Source: Vibrio sp. NTOU-M3 (GTDB lineage: Bacteria > Pseudomonadota > Gammaproteobacteria > Enterobacterales > Vibrionaceae). Taken from it: 64,000 nucleotides of DNA. Both the position numbers and the translations under genes were made by a program. Shown piece by piece: positions 1 to 12,255 of the stretch (the stretch's first letter is position 1; each line of letters opens with the position of its first letter). The notes beneath the pieces were generated by a model, which made no database searches, was not told where the DNA came from, and worked only from the letters and a program-made list of their open reading frames with translations. The stretch spans positions 1,240,001-1,304,000 of the forward strand of contig NZ_CP162101.1 in NCBI RefSeq assembly GCF_040869035.1. The letters run 5' to 3'.

Positions 1-113
1 CATGTACGTTTTGGAATGACGAGCAAAAAAAACAGTTATTAACTGCTGTGGAAGATTTTGATTTTGAATTGGCGAAAAGCTTGTTAAATGAATTTCCTAA
101 GCCAACGGATTGA
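1..113 (+). CDS. 3' end of an unidentified gene
   Basis: An open frame enters from the left edge and stops with TGA at 111-113, giving about 37 residues that end in LLNEFPKPTD. The fragment is short, acidic and probably helical. Its pattern of an aromatic/Asp-rich turn followed by a leucine helix is often seen at the very end of hybrid sensor kinases or response-regulator proteins, but that is only an impression. The following chemoreceptor starts 56 bp downstream, so the two could be cotranscribed. No function can be given from this piece. Confidence 0.5.
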   Translation, partial: CTFWNDEQKKQLLTAVEDFDFELAKSLLNEFPKPTD

Positions 114-169
114 TTGAAAACTAAAACAGTTACTTACATCGAAATAGAGTATTTGTTAGGGAAAATGCA

Positions 170-1906
170 ATGAACATTAACAACACAATGAAGCTAGTTT
201 TTGCTGTAATTGGCATTGGTATCATCATTAGTGTCGTCTCAGTACTCCAATTGAATGGACTATTGCAGCAAGTCGATAAAATGGCAAAAATCCGCTACCA
301 ATCTTATCAAGCTGCAGATGAACTGCGCCAAAGCTCAGATGACCTAACCCGTTTAGGACGAACCTATGTACTTACCGGGGATGATGGTTATGAAAAAATG
401 TACATGGATATCTTAGCCATTCGAAATGGTGACAAACCAAGACCACAAAACTACCACACAATTTATTGGGATTTGGTCATCGATTACGGTCAGAAACCTA
501 AACCAGATGGTGGTCGCGTATCGCTGCAAACCATGATGGAAGAACTAGGGTTCAGTGACCAAGAATTTAAGCTACTTAAAGAGGCGCAAGCCAATTCGGA
601 CGTTCTCGTACAGATGGAAGTTAAAGCGATGAATGCGGTGAAGGGACTGTTCCCAGATAGTGGTGGTAACTATACCGTGAGAGGTGAGCCAGACAAAGCA
701 ATGGCAGCAGAGCTGCTGCACAGTAAAGCTTACCATCAGGAAAAAGCAAAAATCATGGCACCTATCGATAAGTTTTTTGTTGCCTTAGAGCAAAGAACGT
801 CTGAACAGTTTTCTGATGCAGCCAACCAAGCAAAAACAATGGTATTAATCGGAAATATATCGTTAATCGTTGTTTTGGTGCTCGCGGTTATTGGTTATGT
901 GTTAGTGAATCGTAAAGTTGTAAACCCGATCGACCAAATGGCTACACTACTCAAGCAGGTTGATGATGATTCTGATCTCACGTTGCGTGTTGATGACAAG
1001 AGTAATAATGAGCTGGGCGTGATTGGTGTTTCGATCAATAAAGTGTTAGATAGTTATGCGACCACGATTCGCAAGATAAATGAAGTAAATAGCACTATTT
1101 CCCATATCTCCGACTCTATCGCTAATATTACTGATAAGAATGTGGATGTCGCTAACCAGCAAAATCAAGAAATGGAAATGGCCGCAACTGCGATGGAAGA
1201 AATGACTTCTGCTTTGGCTAATGTCGCTGAGAGTACAACCATGGCAGAAAACTACGCGGGAAGTGCAGAGCAAGAGGCCAGTACCAGTAAGCAAGTCTTT
1301 GATAAGACCACAAGTGAGTTTGGTGATTTAGAAGGTGAATTTGGCCGAACTTCAGAAATCATTAAGCAGCTTGCTGAAGAGTCAAAAAATGTCGGAAACG
1401 TATTGGATGTAATCAAAGCGATAGCAGAACAAACCAACTTACTGGCATTGAATGCTGCGATTGAGGCTGCGCGTGCGGGTGAGCAAGGACGCGGTTTTGC
1501 GGTGGTTGCGGATGAGGTTCGTTCTCTAGCTCAACGTACGCAAGATTCCACTGGTGAAATAGAAGGGATCATTTCGACTTTACAAGAGAAAGCTCAAGAG
1601 TCGACCAAAACGATCGAGCAAAGTGCCGATAAAATGCAATCGACACGTTCGAATATGGGCGTTGCTAATGATGCGTTAGGCAGCATACAAGGTTCTGCTA
1701 CGGAAATTCATAAACTCAATACCTCGATTGCTGCTGCGACAGAAGAGCAATTAAAAGTAAGTGATGAAATATCATCAAACCTTTCTAATATTAAGTCTCT
1801 TTCTAATGAAATTGCGGATGAAATCAATCGCCTAGAACCGATTGTTGTGGACTTAAAAGATAATGTCACTGGGCTTCAAGGGGTAATTCAACATATACGG
1901 ACATAG
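170..1906 (+). CDS. Methyl-accepting chemotaxis protein
   Basis: Inner-membrane chemoreceptor that would signal to CheA/CheW and steer the flagellar motor. An N-terminal membrane helix (about residues 8-30) is followed by a periplasmic helical sensing region of about 190 residues. A second membrane helix lies near 225-247, followed by a HAMP linker (about 248-300) and a long cytoplasmic signalling coiled coil. The highly conserved hairpin tip is present ([19 protein letters not shown]). The ligand cannot be told from the sequence. There is no CheR-binding pentapeptide at the C-terminus. The ATG at 170 follows a GGGAAA ribosome site. Family assignment is certain; the stimulus is unknown. Confidence 0.95.
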   Translation: MNINNTMKLVFAVIGIGIIISVVSVLQLNGLLQQVDKMAKIRYQSYQAADELRQSSDDLTRLGRTYVLTGDDGYEKMYMDILAIRNGDKPRPQNYHTIYWDLVIDYGQKPKPDGGRVSLQTMMEELGFSDQEFKLLKEAQANSDVLVQMEVKAMNAVKGLFPDSGGNYTVRGEPDKAMAAELLHSKAYHQEKAKIMAPIDKFFVALEQRTSEQFSDAANQAKTMVLIGNISLIVVLVLAVIGYVLVNRKVVNPIDQMATLLKQVDDDSDLTLRVDDKSNNELGVIGVSINKVLDSYATTIRKINEVNSTISHISDSIANITDKNVDVANQQNQEMEMAATAMEEMTSALANVAESTTMAENYAGSAEQEASTSKQVFDKTTSEFGDLEGEFGRTSEIIKQLAEESKNVGNVLDVIKAIAEQTNLLALNAAIEAARAGEQGRGFAVVADEVRSLAQRTQDSTGEIEGIISTLQEKAQESTKTIEQSADKMQSTRSNMGVANDALGSIQGSATEIHKLNTSIAAATEEQLKVSDEISSNLSNIKSLSNEIADEINRLEPIVVDLKDNVTGLQGVIQHIRT

Positions 1907-1915
1907 TGTATGAGT

Positions 1916-1940
1916 AGGGGGCGCGAAGGGCCCCCTTGTT
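1916..1940 (+). terminator. Rho-independent terminator after the chemoreceptor gene
   Basis: A 7-bp perfect stem (AGGGGGC at 1916-1922 with GCCCCCT at 1930-1936), a 7-nt loop, then a short T-containing tail. It lies 10 bp after the stop codon. Confidence 0.75.
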
Positions 1941-2055
1941 ATTATCCGCAAGAGAAAAGCTTATCGAGGGAAAATCTCATTCATATACTAGCCAAACATG
2001 TTGATCTATCTCACATAACCTACGCCTTTTAACGTAACATTTGTGATATGTAAAA

Positions 2056-2069
2056 TTGACCTTAATCAA
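2056..2069. promoter_or_regulatory. FNR box upstream of cytochrome c peroxidase
   Basis: TTGAC-CTTA-ATCAA matches the FNR pattern TTGAT-N4-ATCAA at 9 of 10 fixed positions. It is the clearest signal in the 370-bp spacer between the chemoreceptor terminator and the peroxidase gene. If it activates from the usual -41.5 position, transcription would begin near 2104 and leave a leader of about 200 nt. I see no other strong structure in that leader. Confidence 0.55.
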
Positions 2070-2311
2070 ACAAAGTGTTGCTACTATTTGTTGAGAAAAT
2101 GTTATTTGAGATGTTTCTAATTTGCGACGGGAATGATTAATCAAGGAGTATCTAAATTAATAATTTCTTAACATCTATTTTTTTCATCAGCTTCATCGCT
2201 TTTTTGAGTTTTCTTCAAGTTCTACTTTGCCTTAACTTCCTGTGGTAAGCGCACCAACCAAGAAGTGCGCGATTTGAGTGAGGGTAAATTAACCTCAGAG
2301 AAGGAAGTCAC

Positions 2312-3298
2312 ATGAAGCACACTATAGCAATGAGCATCTTGCTCGCAGTGTCTTTCGGGGCATCAGCTGATAGAGCGGTCGAAGAACCGATAAAAGCAAT
2401 AGAACCCATAGAAGGTCTAAACACGCAAAAAGTGGAACTGGGCAAAGCGCTCTGGTTCGAGCCACGTTTATCGGCATCGAATACCATTTCGTGTAACTCT
2501 TGTCACAACGTGGCAACTGGTGGTGTGGATAATCTCCCAAGTTCCATCGGGCACAAATGGTCTATTGGTCCAATAAACTCCCCAACAGTTCTCAATTCAG
2601 ACATGAACTTTGTTCAATTCTGGAATGGTCGCGCAAAAGATCTGCAAGAGCAGGCTGCAGGGCCAATTGAGAATCCGTTGGAAATGGCTTTTACTCATGA
2701 ACTCGCCATCGACACCTTGCAGTCTATCCCGCAGTATCGTCAATGGTTTAAGGAGGCTTATGGTAAGGAAGCATTCACGATTGATGAAGTAACCGACGCC
2801 ATAGCAATGTTTGAAAAAACGCTGAGAACACCAAATGCGCCATTCGACCTGTGGCTAAAAGGGGACGATAGTGCGTTAACGGCCAACCAGCTGGAAGGTT
2901 ATCAGTTATTCAAAGCGAAAGGGTGTACTGCGTGCCACGCTGGTCCATTAGCCGGGGGGCAAATGTATCAGAAAATGGGGCTGGTAAAACCATTTGAAAC
3001 TGAAAACCCTGATGTTGGTAGAAAAGCCATTACTGGTAATGAGTTTGATAAGTTTGTGTTCAAAGTTCCAACTTTACGGAACGTAGAACTGACTTACCCA
3101 TACTTCCATGATGGTTCGGTTTGGGACTTACAAGAAGCGGTTGAACTTATGGCTGATATTCAGCTTGGTCAGAAACTAACAAAAGGAGAAGCGAGTAAAA
3201 TCACTGACTTCTTAAAATCACTGACTGGAGAACAACCTAAAGTCACCTTACCGCATCTGCCACCATCTACGGTAGAAACGGCCAGACCACAAATCTAA
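2312..3298 (+). CDS. ccpA: Di-heme cytochrome c peroxidase
   Basis: Periplasmic enzyme that reduces hydrogen peroxide to water with electrons from small c-type cytochromes. The 328-residue protein starts with a Sec signal peptide (cleavage expected after ASA, about residue 19). It has two covalent heme sites, CNSCH at 61-65 (peroxidatic domain) and CTACH at 205-209 (electron-accepting domain), as expected of the bacterial CcpA/MauG family, at normal length. The ATG follows an AAGGAAG ribosome site. An upstream FNR box suggests induction when oxygen is low, as known for homologues. It is a single-gene unit bounded by terminators. The symbol follows family usage. Confidence 0.93.
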   Translation: MKHTIAMSILLAVSFGASADRAVEEPIKAIEPIEGLNTQKVELGKALWFEPRLSASNTISCNSCHNVATGGVDNLPSSIGHKWSIGPINSPTVLNSDMNFVQFWNGRAKDLQEQAAGPIENPLEMAFTHELAIDTLQSIPQYRQWFKEAYGKEAFTIDEVTDAIAMFEKTLRTPNAPFDLWLKGDDSALTANQLEGYQLFKAKGCTACHAGPLAGGQMYQKMGLVKPFETENPDVGRKAITGNEFDKFVFKVPTLRNVELTYPYFHDGSVWDLQEAVELMADIQLGQKLTKGEASKITDFLKSLTGEQPKVTLPHLPPSTVETARPQI

Positions 3299-3316
3299 TG
3301 ATTACCTTTGCTTGCG

Positions 3317-3345
3317 AGCCCTTCCGATTTGGAAGGGCTTTTTTC
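3317..3345 (+). terminator. Rho-independent terminator after the peroxidase gene
   Basis: AGCCCTTCC / GGAAGGGCT, a perfect 9-bp stem with a 5-nt loop, followed by six T residues. Confidence 0.92.
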
Positions 3346-6664
<3,319 letters not shown>

Positions 6665-6685
6665 GTAAGTTATACACCTAAACAA

Positions 6686-6717
6686 TCAAGCCCCTCCGTC
6701 TGGAGGGGCTTTTTTTA
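6686..6717 (+). terminator. Rho-independent terminator after the GH63 gene
   Basis: AGCCCCTCC / GGAGGGGCT stem of 9 bp with a 4-nt loop and seven T residues. Confidence 0.93.
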
Positions 6718-7043
6718 CAACTATTCCTAGTGTTGCAGTGGATTTTACTAACCTTTGTTGTGCGCATTAATGATGTCATTCACTAAAGTGATCCTTGCGG
6801 CTTTTGAGGGTGCTATGAACTAGTTTCCTTGTCCATATTGTGGAAAGTGTATGTGGGTATATATGTGTTACTTTCTACTAATTAGTCAATAAAAGATTAG
6901 AGTGCTAACTATTGTCTTTTTATTCTGGTTTAATTTTATTGAGATCATGATCATGTTTTTCGGGAAATTTTACGCTTTATATTGATTTTTTATCATGCTT
7001 ATAGGCGATAATAAAAGAGAAATATGTTTAGAGTACAAAGGAA
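6718..7043 (+). promoter_or_regulatory. Control region of the ectABC operon
   Basis: About 325 bp without a gene. It must hold the ect promoter. Ectoine operons of vibrios are known to be induced by salt and repressed by the MarR-type regulator CosR, but I could not identify a CosR site by eye. A T/A-rich stretch around 6940-7020 is the most promoter-like part. The AAAGGAA at 7037-7043 is the probable ribosome site. Confidence 0.4.
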
Positions 7044-7595
7044 ATGTATCCACACATGATCACATCGGCACCTTGGGTGATGTATCCGGAAATAGGTAAT
7101 GACCCAAGTAAAAAATGGACCTTTTCAGAGCCAAAAGCTGAAGATGGCGATGAGATTTTTCGACTCATTGCTGATTGCCCGCCTTTAGATATCAATTCAT
7201 CTTATTGCAACTTCTTGCAATCTACTCACTTTAGTCGAACGTGCCTCCTTGCTCGTTGCGATTCAGACATTGCAGGTTTTGTCTCGGGCTATCGCAAGCC
7301 TGATGAGCAGAACACTCTGTTTATCTGGCAGATTGCAGTTGCTCCCCGTTATAGAGGCAAAGGTCTGGCATACAAGATGATTCAAGGCCTCTTAAACCGT
7401 GACGAGCTATTACAACTCAGCGCAATAGAAACGACTATTACGAAGGGAAATAAAGCCTCTTGGGCTTTGTTTGAAAAAATAGATGCCAGTAACGGTCAAA
7501 GTGGTGAAGTTACTACTTTTCTTGATGAAGAAACCCATTTTAAAGGGAAACATGATACGGAATATTTGTATCGAATCCCGCTTACAAATTCTTAA
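7044..7595 (+). CDS. ectA: Diaminobutyrate acetyltransferase EctA
   Basis: Acetylates L-2,4-diaminobutyrate on the gamma nitrogen using acetyl-CoA, the second step of ectoine synthesis. It is a GNAT-fold enzyme; the acetyl-CoA binding motif RYRGKGLA is visible around residues 112-119. It is first in the ectABC operon, 25 bp before ectB. The start is uncertain. ATG 7044 is only 2 nt from the AAAGGAA ribosome site. The in-frame ATG at 7056 (protein beginning MITSAPWVMYPE, as I recall for homologues) is 14 nt from it. Neither spacing is ideal; I list the longer form. Confidence 0.93.
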   Translation: MYPHMITSAPWVMYPEIGNDPSKKWTFSEPKAEDGDEIFRLIADCPPLDINSSYCNFLQSTHFSRTCLLARCDSDIAGFVSGYRKPDEQNTLFIWQIAVAPRYRGKGLAYKMIQGLLNRDELLQLSAIETTITKGNKASWALFEKIDASNGQSGEVTTFLDEETHFKGKHDTEYLYRIPLTNS

Positions 7596-7620
7596 TAAAC
7601 AGGACTTTAACGGCTAAATC

Positions 7621-8886
7621 ATGGACACTTTTAACGCGCACGAATCTAAGGTGCGTTCATATTCGAATAATTTTCCCGTCGTATTTGCGAAAGCAAAAGG
7701 CTCTTGGTTAGAAACAAAACAAGGAGAGCGATACCTTGATTTTCTCGCGGGGGCAGGTTCACTTAATTATGGTCACAATAACGCGATACTGAAAAATGCA
7801 TTGCTCGAATATATTGAAGCCGATGGCATCACGCATGGCCTGGATATGCATTCACATGCGAAAGCATGTTTTCTTGAGGCATTAAACCGTTACATTCTCA
7901 CACCAAGAAATTTGAACTACAAAGTACAGTTTACCGGGCCAACGGGAACAAATGCGGTTGAGGCTGCACTAAAACTCGCACGTAAGGTGACAGGACGTAG
8001 TTCAATTGTTGCATTTACGAATGGCTTTCATGGCTGCACCGTAGGCGCTTTGGCGGCAACGGGAAACCAGCATCATCGACAGGGCTCAGGTATGAGCCTA
8101 AATAACGTCACACGATTACCCTTTGAAGGTTATGCCGATATTGATGGGCTTAAGCTCTTTGAAACGATGTTAGGTGATCAATCGTCAGGTATCGATAAAC
8201 CTGCTGCTGTTTTACTTGAGACCGTTCAAGGGGAAGGGGGATTGAATGTTGCCTCTAATGAATGGCTGCAACGCCTAGCTAAGCTTTGTAGAGAACACCA
8301 TATTCTTCTTATTGTTGATGATATTCAGGCCGGATGTGGTCGCACTGGATCGTTTTTTAGCTTTGAGCCATCAGGTATTGAACCAGATATTGTGACTTTA
8401 TCGAAATCGATTGGAGGTTATGGCTTACCCATGGCAGTAGTTTTGCTCAAAGCAGAGCTCGATATTTGGAAACCAGGTGAGCACAACGGTACATTTCGAG
8501 GTAATAATCACGCTTTTGTAACCGCAACTAAAGCGCTTGAAACCTATTGGGCAGATGAAAGCTTTGAAACTCATATTGCCAAGTGTTCTAAAAAAATTTC
8601 TCTTGTTATTCAGCGAAGTATAAAGCGCTATCCAAACGTTTTTGTTCAGGAAAAAGGGCGCGGTATGATGATTGGTGTTGAGTGCCGGAATGGTGATTTA
8701 GCACGAGATATCGCCAAAGTATGTTTCGACAAAGGAATGATCATTGAAACGGCAGGTCCTGAAGATGAGGTAATTAAGTTTTTCTGCCCGTTAACTATTT
8801 CGGAAGCGGAGCTTGATCAAGGTTTAAGTATATTCTCCAGTGCGGTTGAGTATGTCATTGAAAAGAATTTCAAGAAAGTATCATAA
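7621..8886 (+). CDS. ectB: Diaminobutyrate-2-oxoglutarate transaminase EctB
   Basis: PLP enzyme that makes L-2,4-diaminobutyrate from aspartate semialdehyde with glutamate as amino donor, the first committed ectoine step. It belongs to the class-III aminotransferases. The cofactor Asp lies in [12 protein letters not shown] (about 232-243) and the Schiff-base Lys is K262 in [10 protein letters not shown]. The 421-residue length is normal. It is followed by ectC after 11 bp. The substrate, aspartate semialdehyde, must come from a lysC/asd product encoded elsewhere, because no aspartokinase gene is attached to this operon. Confidence 0.96.
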   Translation: MDTFNAHESKVRSYSNNFPVVFAKAKGSWLETKQGERYLDFLAGAGSLNYGHNNAILKNALLEYIEADGITHGLDMHSHAKACFLEALNRYILTPRNLNYKVQFTGPTGTNAVEAALKLARKVTGRSSIVAFTNGFHGCTVGALAATGNQHHRQGSGMSLNNVTRLPFEGYADIDGLKLFETMLGDQSSGIDKPAAVLLETVQGEGGLNVASNEWLQRLAKLCREHHILLIVDDIQAGCGRTGSFFSFEPSGIEPDIVTLSKSIGGYGLPMAVVLLKAELDIWKPGEHNGTFRGNNHAFVTATKALETYWADESFETHIAKCSKKISLVIQRSIKRYPNVFVQEKGRGMMIGVECRNGDLARDIAKVCFDKGMIIETAGPEDEVIKFFCPLTISEAELDQGLSIFSSAVEYVIEKNFKKVS

Positions 8887-8897
8887 TTAAGGAAGAG

Positions 8898-9287
8898 ATG
8901 ATGATCGTCAGAACGTTGGATGAATGCCGCGATAGTGAGCGACGTGTGGCTTCAGAGACATGGGAAAGTGTCCGCATGTTATTGAAAGATGACAATATGG
9001 GCTTTTCATTTCATATCACAACCATTTACCAAAATACTGAAACCCATATTCACTATAAGAACCACTTAGAATCCGTCTATTGTATGAGTGGAGAAGGTGA
9101 GATAGAGGTGGTTGGTGGAGAAACCTACCCAATAACGCCAGGCACATTATATATTTTGGATCAACACGATGAGCATTATTTAAGAGCTTACAAAGATAAA
9201 GAGATGGTTATGGCTTGCGTCTTCAATCCTCCGATAACAGGGAAAGAAGTGCACGATGAAGATGGTGTTTACCCATTGGTTGATTAA
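8898..9287 (+). CDS. ectC: L-ectoine synthase EctC
   Basis: Cupin-fold, metal-dependent cyclase that closes N-gamma-acetyl-diaminobutyrate to the compatible solute ectoine. It is 129 residues with the conserved start MIVRTLDE and the cupin segments around [19 protein letters not shown] and [17 protein letters not shown] occurs at 8898/8901 after an AAGGAAG ribosome site; the second ATG, giving MIVRTLDE, may be the real start. It is last in the operon and followed by a strong terminator. Many vibrios carry a dedicated aspartokinase gene next; it is absent here. Confidence 0.95.
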   Translation: MMIVRTLDECRDSERRVASETWESVRMLLKDDNMGFSFHITTIYQNTETHIHYKNHLESVYCMSGEGEIEVVGGETYPITPGTLYILDQHDEHYLRAYKDKEMVMACVFNPPITGKEVHDEDGVYPLVD

Positions 9288-9344
9288 ATCACGATGGATG
9301 TCGTTCTCTTTCGTAATAACGACATTTTGCTGATTAAGTCGATA

Positions 9345-9375
9345 AAAAGCTGGCTCATGAGAGCCAGCTTTTTTT
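9345..9375. terminator. Bidirectional terminator between ectC and the RTX-like gene
   Basis: AAAGCTGGCTC / GAGCCAGCTTT with an ATGA loop, flanked by A5 on the left and T7 on the right. It can end transcription of both convergent units. Confidence 0.93.
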
Positions 9376-9378
9376 GTA

Positions 9379-10269
9379 TTAGATTAGGTGACCTTGGTCA
9401 ACGAATAGAACACCTGAGTTATTATCTGCATCTTCGTAGCTGTATACCGCAAATTCACTTGCGTTGAAGCCATTCTGAGTGAGGTAATCTGATTGCTCTT
9501 GTGTCATTGTTGTTTGCTCGACAAAAACATCATCGTCAATCGTAACATCGATATTTGAAAGGATAAGGCCCGCATCTTCGCCGTTATTTTCTAATACTGC
9601 TGAGTCTACGGTCAGTGTTGCACCATCAGTACCGATGACAGCCTCAATGCCTTCAAAGGTTACTTGATCCGAGTCACCGTTCGTTGTTAGCGTATCAAAA
9701 CCTTCATTGCCATCGACGTGACGTGTCACATCGGCAATAGGTGCAGTCAAACCATCCACATGGATTTGGTCGCGACCAGCGCCAGCATCGATAGTGTATT
9801 CAGTCAGGCGGTCGTATGAACCAGGGCCTGATGATTGCATTGTGATGATGTCGTCACCATTACCCGTGTCAATTTGGAACAGATGGCTCCAAGCCGGATT
9901 GGTACTAGTACCTGCTTCAACAAAAACGTTAACGACGTCAACCGAATCACCTTCTGACGTATCAATTTGACCACGTTTTGCATCAGAAATATTGATAACC
10001 GTTGCAACATCATTGTTAACAGTCAAGTCAACGTCAACAAAGTTTGATACGTGGACAACCGTTGCGTCAGTTTCAACGCTCACTTCTTTTGAGTAAGTAC
10101 CATTCCATTCGTTAGAGTGGATACTAAAAGTTGCGCCGCTGTTTTGCGAAACAACGCCGTGTCCTTGGTAAACTGGGATGTTCGGATCAATAGAGAAGCT
10201 ATTGTCGTCATTTAAGTTAGCTGAAGAACCAGAACCGTCAAAGTTAGTAGTACCAAAATTAATACGCAT
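9379..10269 (-). CDS. Small acidic RTX-like calcium-binding repeat protein
   Basis: Protein of 296 residues, very acidic, with almost no Lys/Arg and no Cys. Three imperfect glycine/aspartate nonapeptide-like segments (DTGNGDDIITM, DAGAGRDQIHV, DGNEGFDTLTT; roughly residues 130-205) resemble RTX calcium-binding turns. There is no Sec signal peptide, which with the RTX-like composition fits type I (ABC) secretion, but no secretion genes adjoin it. The remainder is beta-rich and unrecognised. The ATG has an AGGAC ribosome site. It is a monocistronic gene, convergent with ectC. It could be a surface or matrix protein; no enzyme motif is seen. Confidence 0.6.
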   Translation of the reverse strand: MRINFGTTNFDGSGSSANLNDDNSFSIDPNIPVYQGHGVVSQNSGATFSIHSNEWNGTYSKEVSVETDATVVHVSNFVDVDLTVNNDVATVINISDAKRGQIDTSEGDSVDVVNVFVEAGTSTNPAWSHLFQIDTGNGDDIITMQSSGPGSYDRLTEYTIDAGAGRDQIHVDGLTAPIADVTRHVDGNEGFDTLTTNGDSDQVTFEGIEAVIGTDGATLTVDSAVLENNGEDAGLILSNIDVTIDDDVFVEQTTMTQEQSDYLTQNGFNASEFAVYSYEDADNNSGVLFVDQGHLI

Positions 10270-10410
10270 GTTTATGTCCTATAGCGAGGGTTATTTTTCA
10301 GTCGCGATCATCCATGGAACGAATCTTTGTGGGGGAAAAGTATTCGAGTCAGATCACTGATATAACGGATATTAATGGAAGTTGGTTTTTGATCTATAGA
10401 ATCGCTTATA

Positions 10411-10430
10411 TTTGGTACGTCATTTGGTAC
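10411..10430. repeat. Direct repeat TTTGGTAC in the promoter region of the RTX-like gene
   Basis: TTTGGTAC occurs at 10411-10418 and 10423-10430, separated by GTCA, so the copies are 12 bp apart. A third TTGGTAC lies at 10479-10485. They sit 140-215 bp upstream of the RTX-like start, in an otherwise featureless 430-bp spacer (10270-10700). A regulator binding direct repeats is a reasonable guess. Confidence 0.45.
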
Positions 10431-10700
10431 CTGAAAGAAAATCAATCAAAAGCATTAGTTGTGGTGTCTTTTATTACTTGGTACCAATATCGGTAAAGCA
10501 GAGAAACCTTGATGAGAACAAGATTTGATGATGGTCATTTATCACTGGGCAAGAATTGCTTTGTAATGATTTAGTTTCTTTGCTGTTTGGGTCTTAGGTT
10601 TATTCTTTACGTTTTGATGAGTTGGATAAAGAGGGTGGAAAGGTAATGCTGGTACACGTTGTTTAACTGTGTTAATCGTTTAGTTATTGTATTTGTTATT

Positions 10701-10727
10701 AAAAAGCCTGCATGTTGCAGGCTTTCA
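10701..10727 (-). terminator. Terminator of the DUF2986 gene
   Basis: AAAGCCTGCA / TGCAGGCTTT perfect 10-bp stem with a 3-nt loop, then a T-run on the minus strand. Confidence 0.92.
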
Positions 10728-10922
10728 TTATTCGGTTGGTGTTTCTGGTTGTTGCTGAATATCTGATTGGTCTGTAGACGATAGCTGCTGTGTCTCTTCA
10801 GCTTCAAGTTTGGCACGCTCAGCTTTGGAGATATAGCGTGGCTTATTACTTTTATGAAGCTTGGCATTTGCCTTCTTCTGCTTTTTCTTCAGAATTTGGT
10901 TAATTTTCTTTTTTCGATTCAT
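10728..10922 (-). CDS. DUF2986 family protein
   Basis: Short protein of 64 residues with an extremely basic N-terminal half (MNRKKKINQILKKKQKKANA, then KPRYISKAERAKLEAEE) and a Ser/Gln/Thr-rich tail. This is the signature of DUF2986, a small family found in vibrios and relatives. The basic half may bind nucleic acid, but no function is known to me. It lies between two terminators and is transcribed on its own. Confidence 0.85.
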   Translation of the reverse strand: MNRKKKINQILKKKQKKANAKLHKSNKPRYISKAERAKLEAEETQQLSSTDQSDIQQQPETPTE

Positions 10923-10987
10923 CGTGTTTGCCGCTTCGCTTTATTGGGCGAGTAAGATACCAGAAGTTGTGGAATGGAAACAGAAGT

Positions 10988-11016
10988 AAAACGCCAGCAT
11001 TTGCTGGCGTTTTTAT
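10988..11016. terminator. Terminator after the betaine transporter operon
   Basis: AACGCCAGCA / TGCTGGCGTT stem with A-tract on one side and T-tract on the other. It ends the minus-strand ABC transporter operon and could act in both directions. Confidence 0.88.
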
Positions 11017-11034
11017 GTGTATGGCCCTTTTAAC

Positions 11035-12255
11035 CTATGAGGCCTTATCCATCTTTGGCGGAGAATCTTCTTCCGTTGTTTCTGAGAATATTTCAGCGAC
11101 TGCAGAGCGCTCTAATTCGCCTTGCAGGTTACCGTCATCGTCAACAACAGGCAGTGAATAGTCACTGCACATAGTTTCGGTTAAGACCTCTTCAATAGCG
11201 GCAGATGGAGAGACTGCTGGAACTTCCTCGTAAAGGGTTTCACAAAACTCTTCAGCAGAATCTTCTTTAACTGCATCGATTAGGCTCTCTTTGGTGACGA
11301 GTCCTTGATAACCATCATCAGTGACATGGTAGCCGTAATCTTGTTTTGACTGCTTCATTTGTGTCAACGCTTCTTGAATCGTTGATGCTGTGATACGTAA
11401 TACCGGAGGTTGCATCACGGTTTCTACCGTAAGTGCACGTGCACGGTTTACATCTTTTACGAAAGCTTCAACATAATCATCGGCTGGATGCAGCAAAATC
11501 TCATCAGGTGTTCCCTGCTGTACCAGCTCCCCATCTTTAAGAATCGCAATTCTATCGCCTAAACGAAGTGCTTCATCTAAATCGTGGGTAATGAAAACAA
11601 TAGTTTTATGTAACTTGTCTTGTAGCTCGATCAGTTGATCTTGCATTTCACTACGGATCAATGGATCGAGGGCTGAGAATGCTTCATCCATAAGCAATAT
11701 CTCTGCATCGGTACATAGAGCACGAGCCAAGCCAACACGTTGTTGTTGACCGCCTGAAAGCTGAGAAGGGTACTGTTTTTCGTATCCTTTTAGGCCTACC
11801 GTTTCGAGCCACTCACACGCTTTTTCGTGACGTGCATTTTTATCAATGCCTTGGATTTCTAAACCGTAGGCAACATTTTCCAACACAGTTCTATGCGGCA
11901 TTAAACCAAACCGTTGGAAAACCATGGACATTTTATGACGACGGAACTCTTCGAGCGCCTTCATTCCAAGGCTCATTACATCAATGCCTTCAACCAAAAT
12001 TTGCCCTTCAGTAGGATCGATTAGACGATTGAAGTGACGAATGAGAGTCGATTTTCCTGAGCCAGATAGCCCCATAATGACGAAAATCTCACCCTTATTG
12101 ATTTGTAAGTTGATGTCTTTAAGACCAACAGTGTGCCCTGTTTCCGCTAACACGGAATCTTTTGATTGGCCTTCTTTGACCCGAGACATGACCGATTTAG
12201 GTTTGGCTCCAAAGACTTTATATAGGCCACTAATTTCGATTAATGGTTTAGTCAT
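11035..12255 (-). CDS. proV: Glycine betaine/choline-type ABC transporter ATPase
   Basis: Cytoplasmic ATPase that powers uptake of glycine betaine-like compatible solutes. It has 406 residues: an ABC domain (about 1-270) with Walker A GLSGSGKST, signature LSGGQQQRVGLARAL and Walker B ILLMDEAFSALD, followed by two CBS-like segments (about 275-395). The CBS part in ProV/OpuAA relatives senses ionic strength. It starts 8 bp inside the end of the permease gene, so the two are translationally coupled. The substrate could be choline, betaine or proline; the nearby ectABC operon supports osmoprotection. Confidence 0.9.
   Translation of the reverse strand: MTKPLIEISGLYKVFGAKPKSVMSRVKEGQSKDSVLAETGHTVGLKDINLQINKGEIFVIMGLSGSGKSTLIRHFNRLIDPTEGQILVEGIDVMSLGMKALEEFRRHKMSMVFQRFGLMPHRTVLENVAYGLEIQGIDKNARHEKACEWLETVGLKGYEKQYPSQLSGGQQQRVGLARALCTDAEILLMDEAFSALDPLIRSEMQDQLIELQDKLHKTIVFITHDLDEALRLGDRIAILKDGELVQQGTPDEILLHPADDYVEAFVKDVNRARALTVETVMQPPVLRITASTIQEALTQMKQSKQDYGYHVTDDGYQGLVTKESLIDAVKEDSAEEFCETLYEEVPAVSPSAAIEEVLTETMCSDYSLPVVDDDGNLQGELERSAVAEIFSETTEEDSPPKMDKAS

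Noticed and set aside
10607..10867. 86-codon frame overlapping the DUF2986 gene on the same strand
   Set aside because: It runs through the terminator hairpin and overlaps the better-supported DUF2986 frame; no ribosome site.
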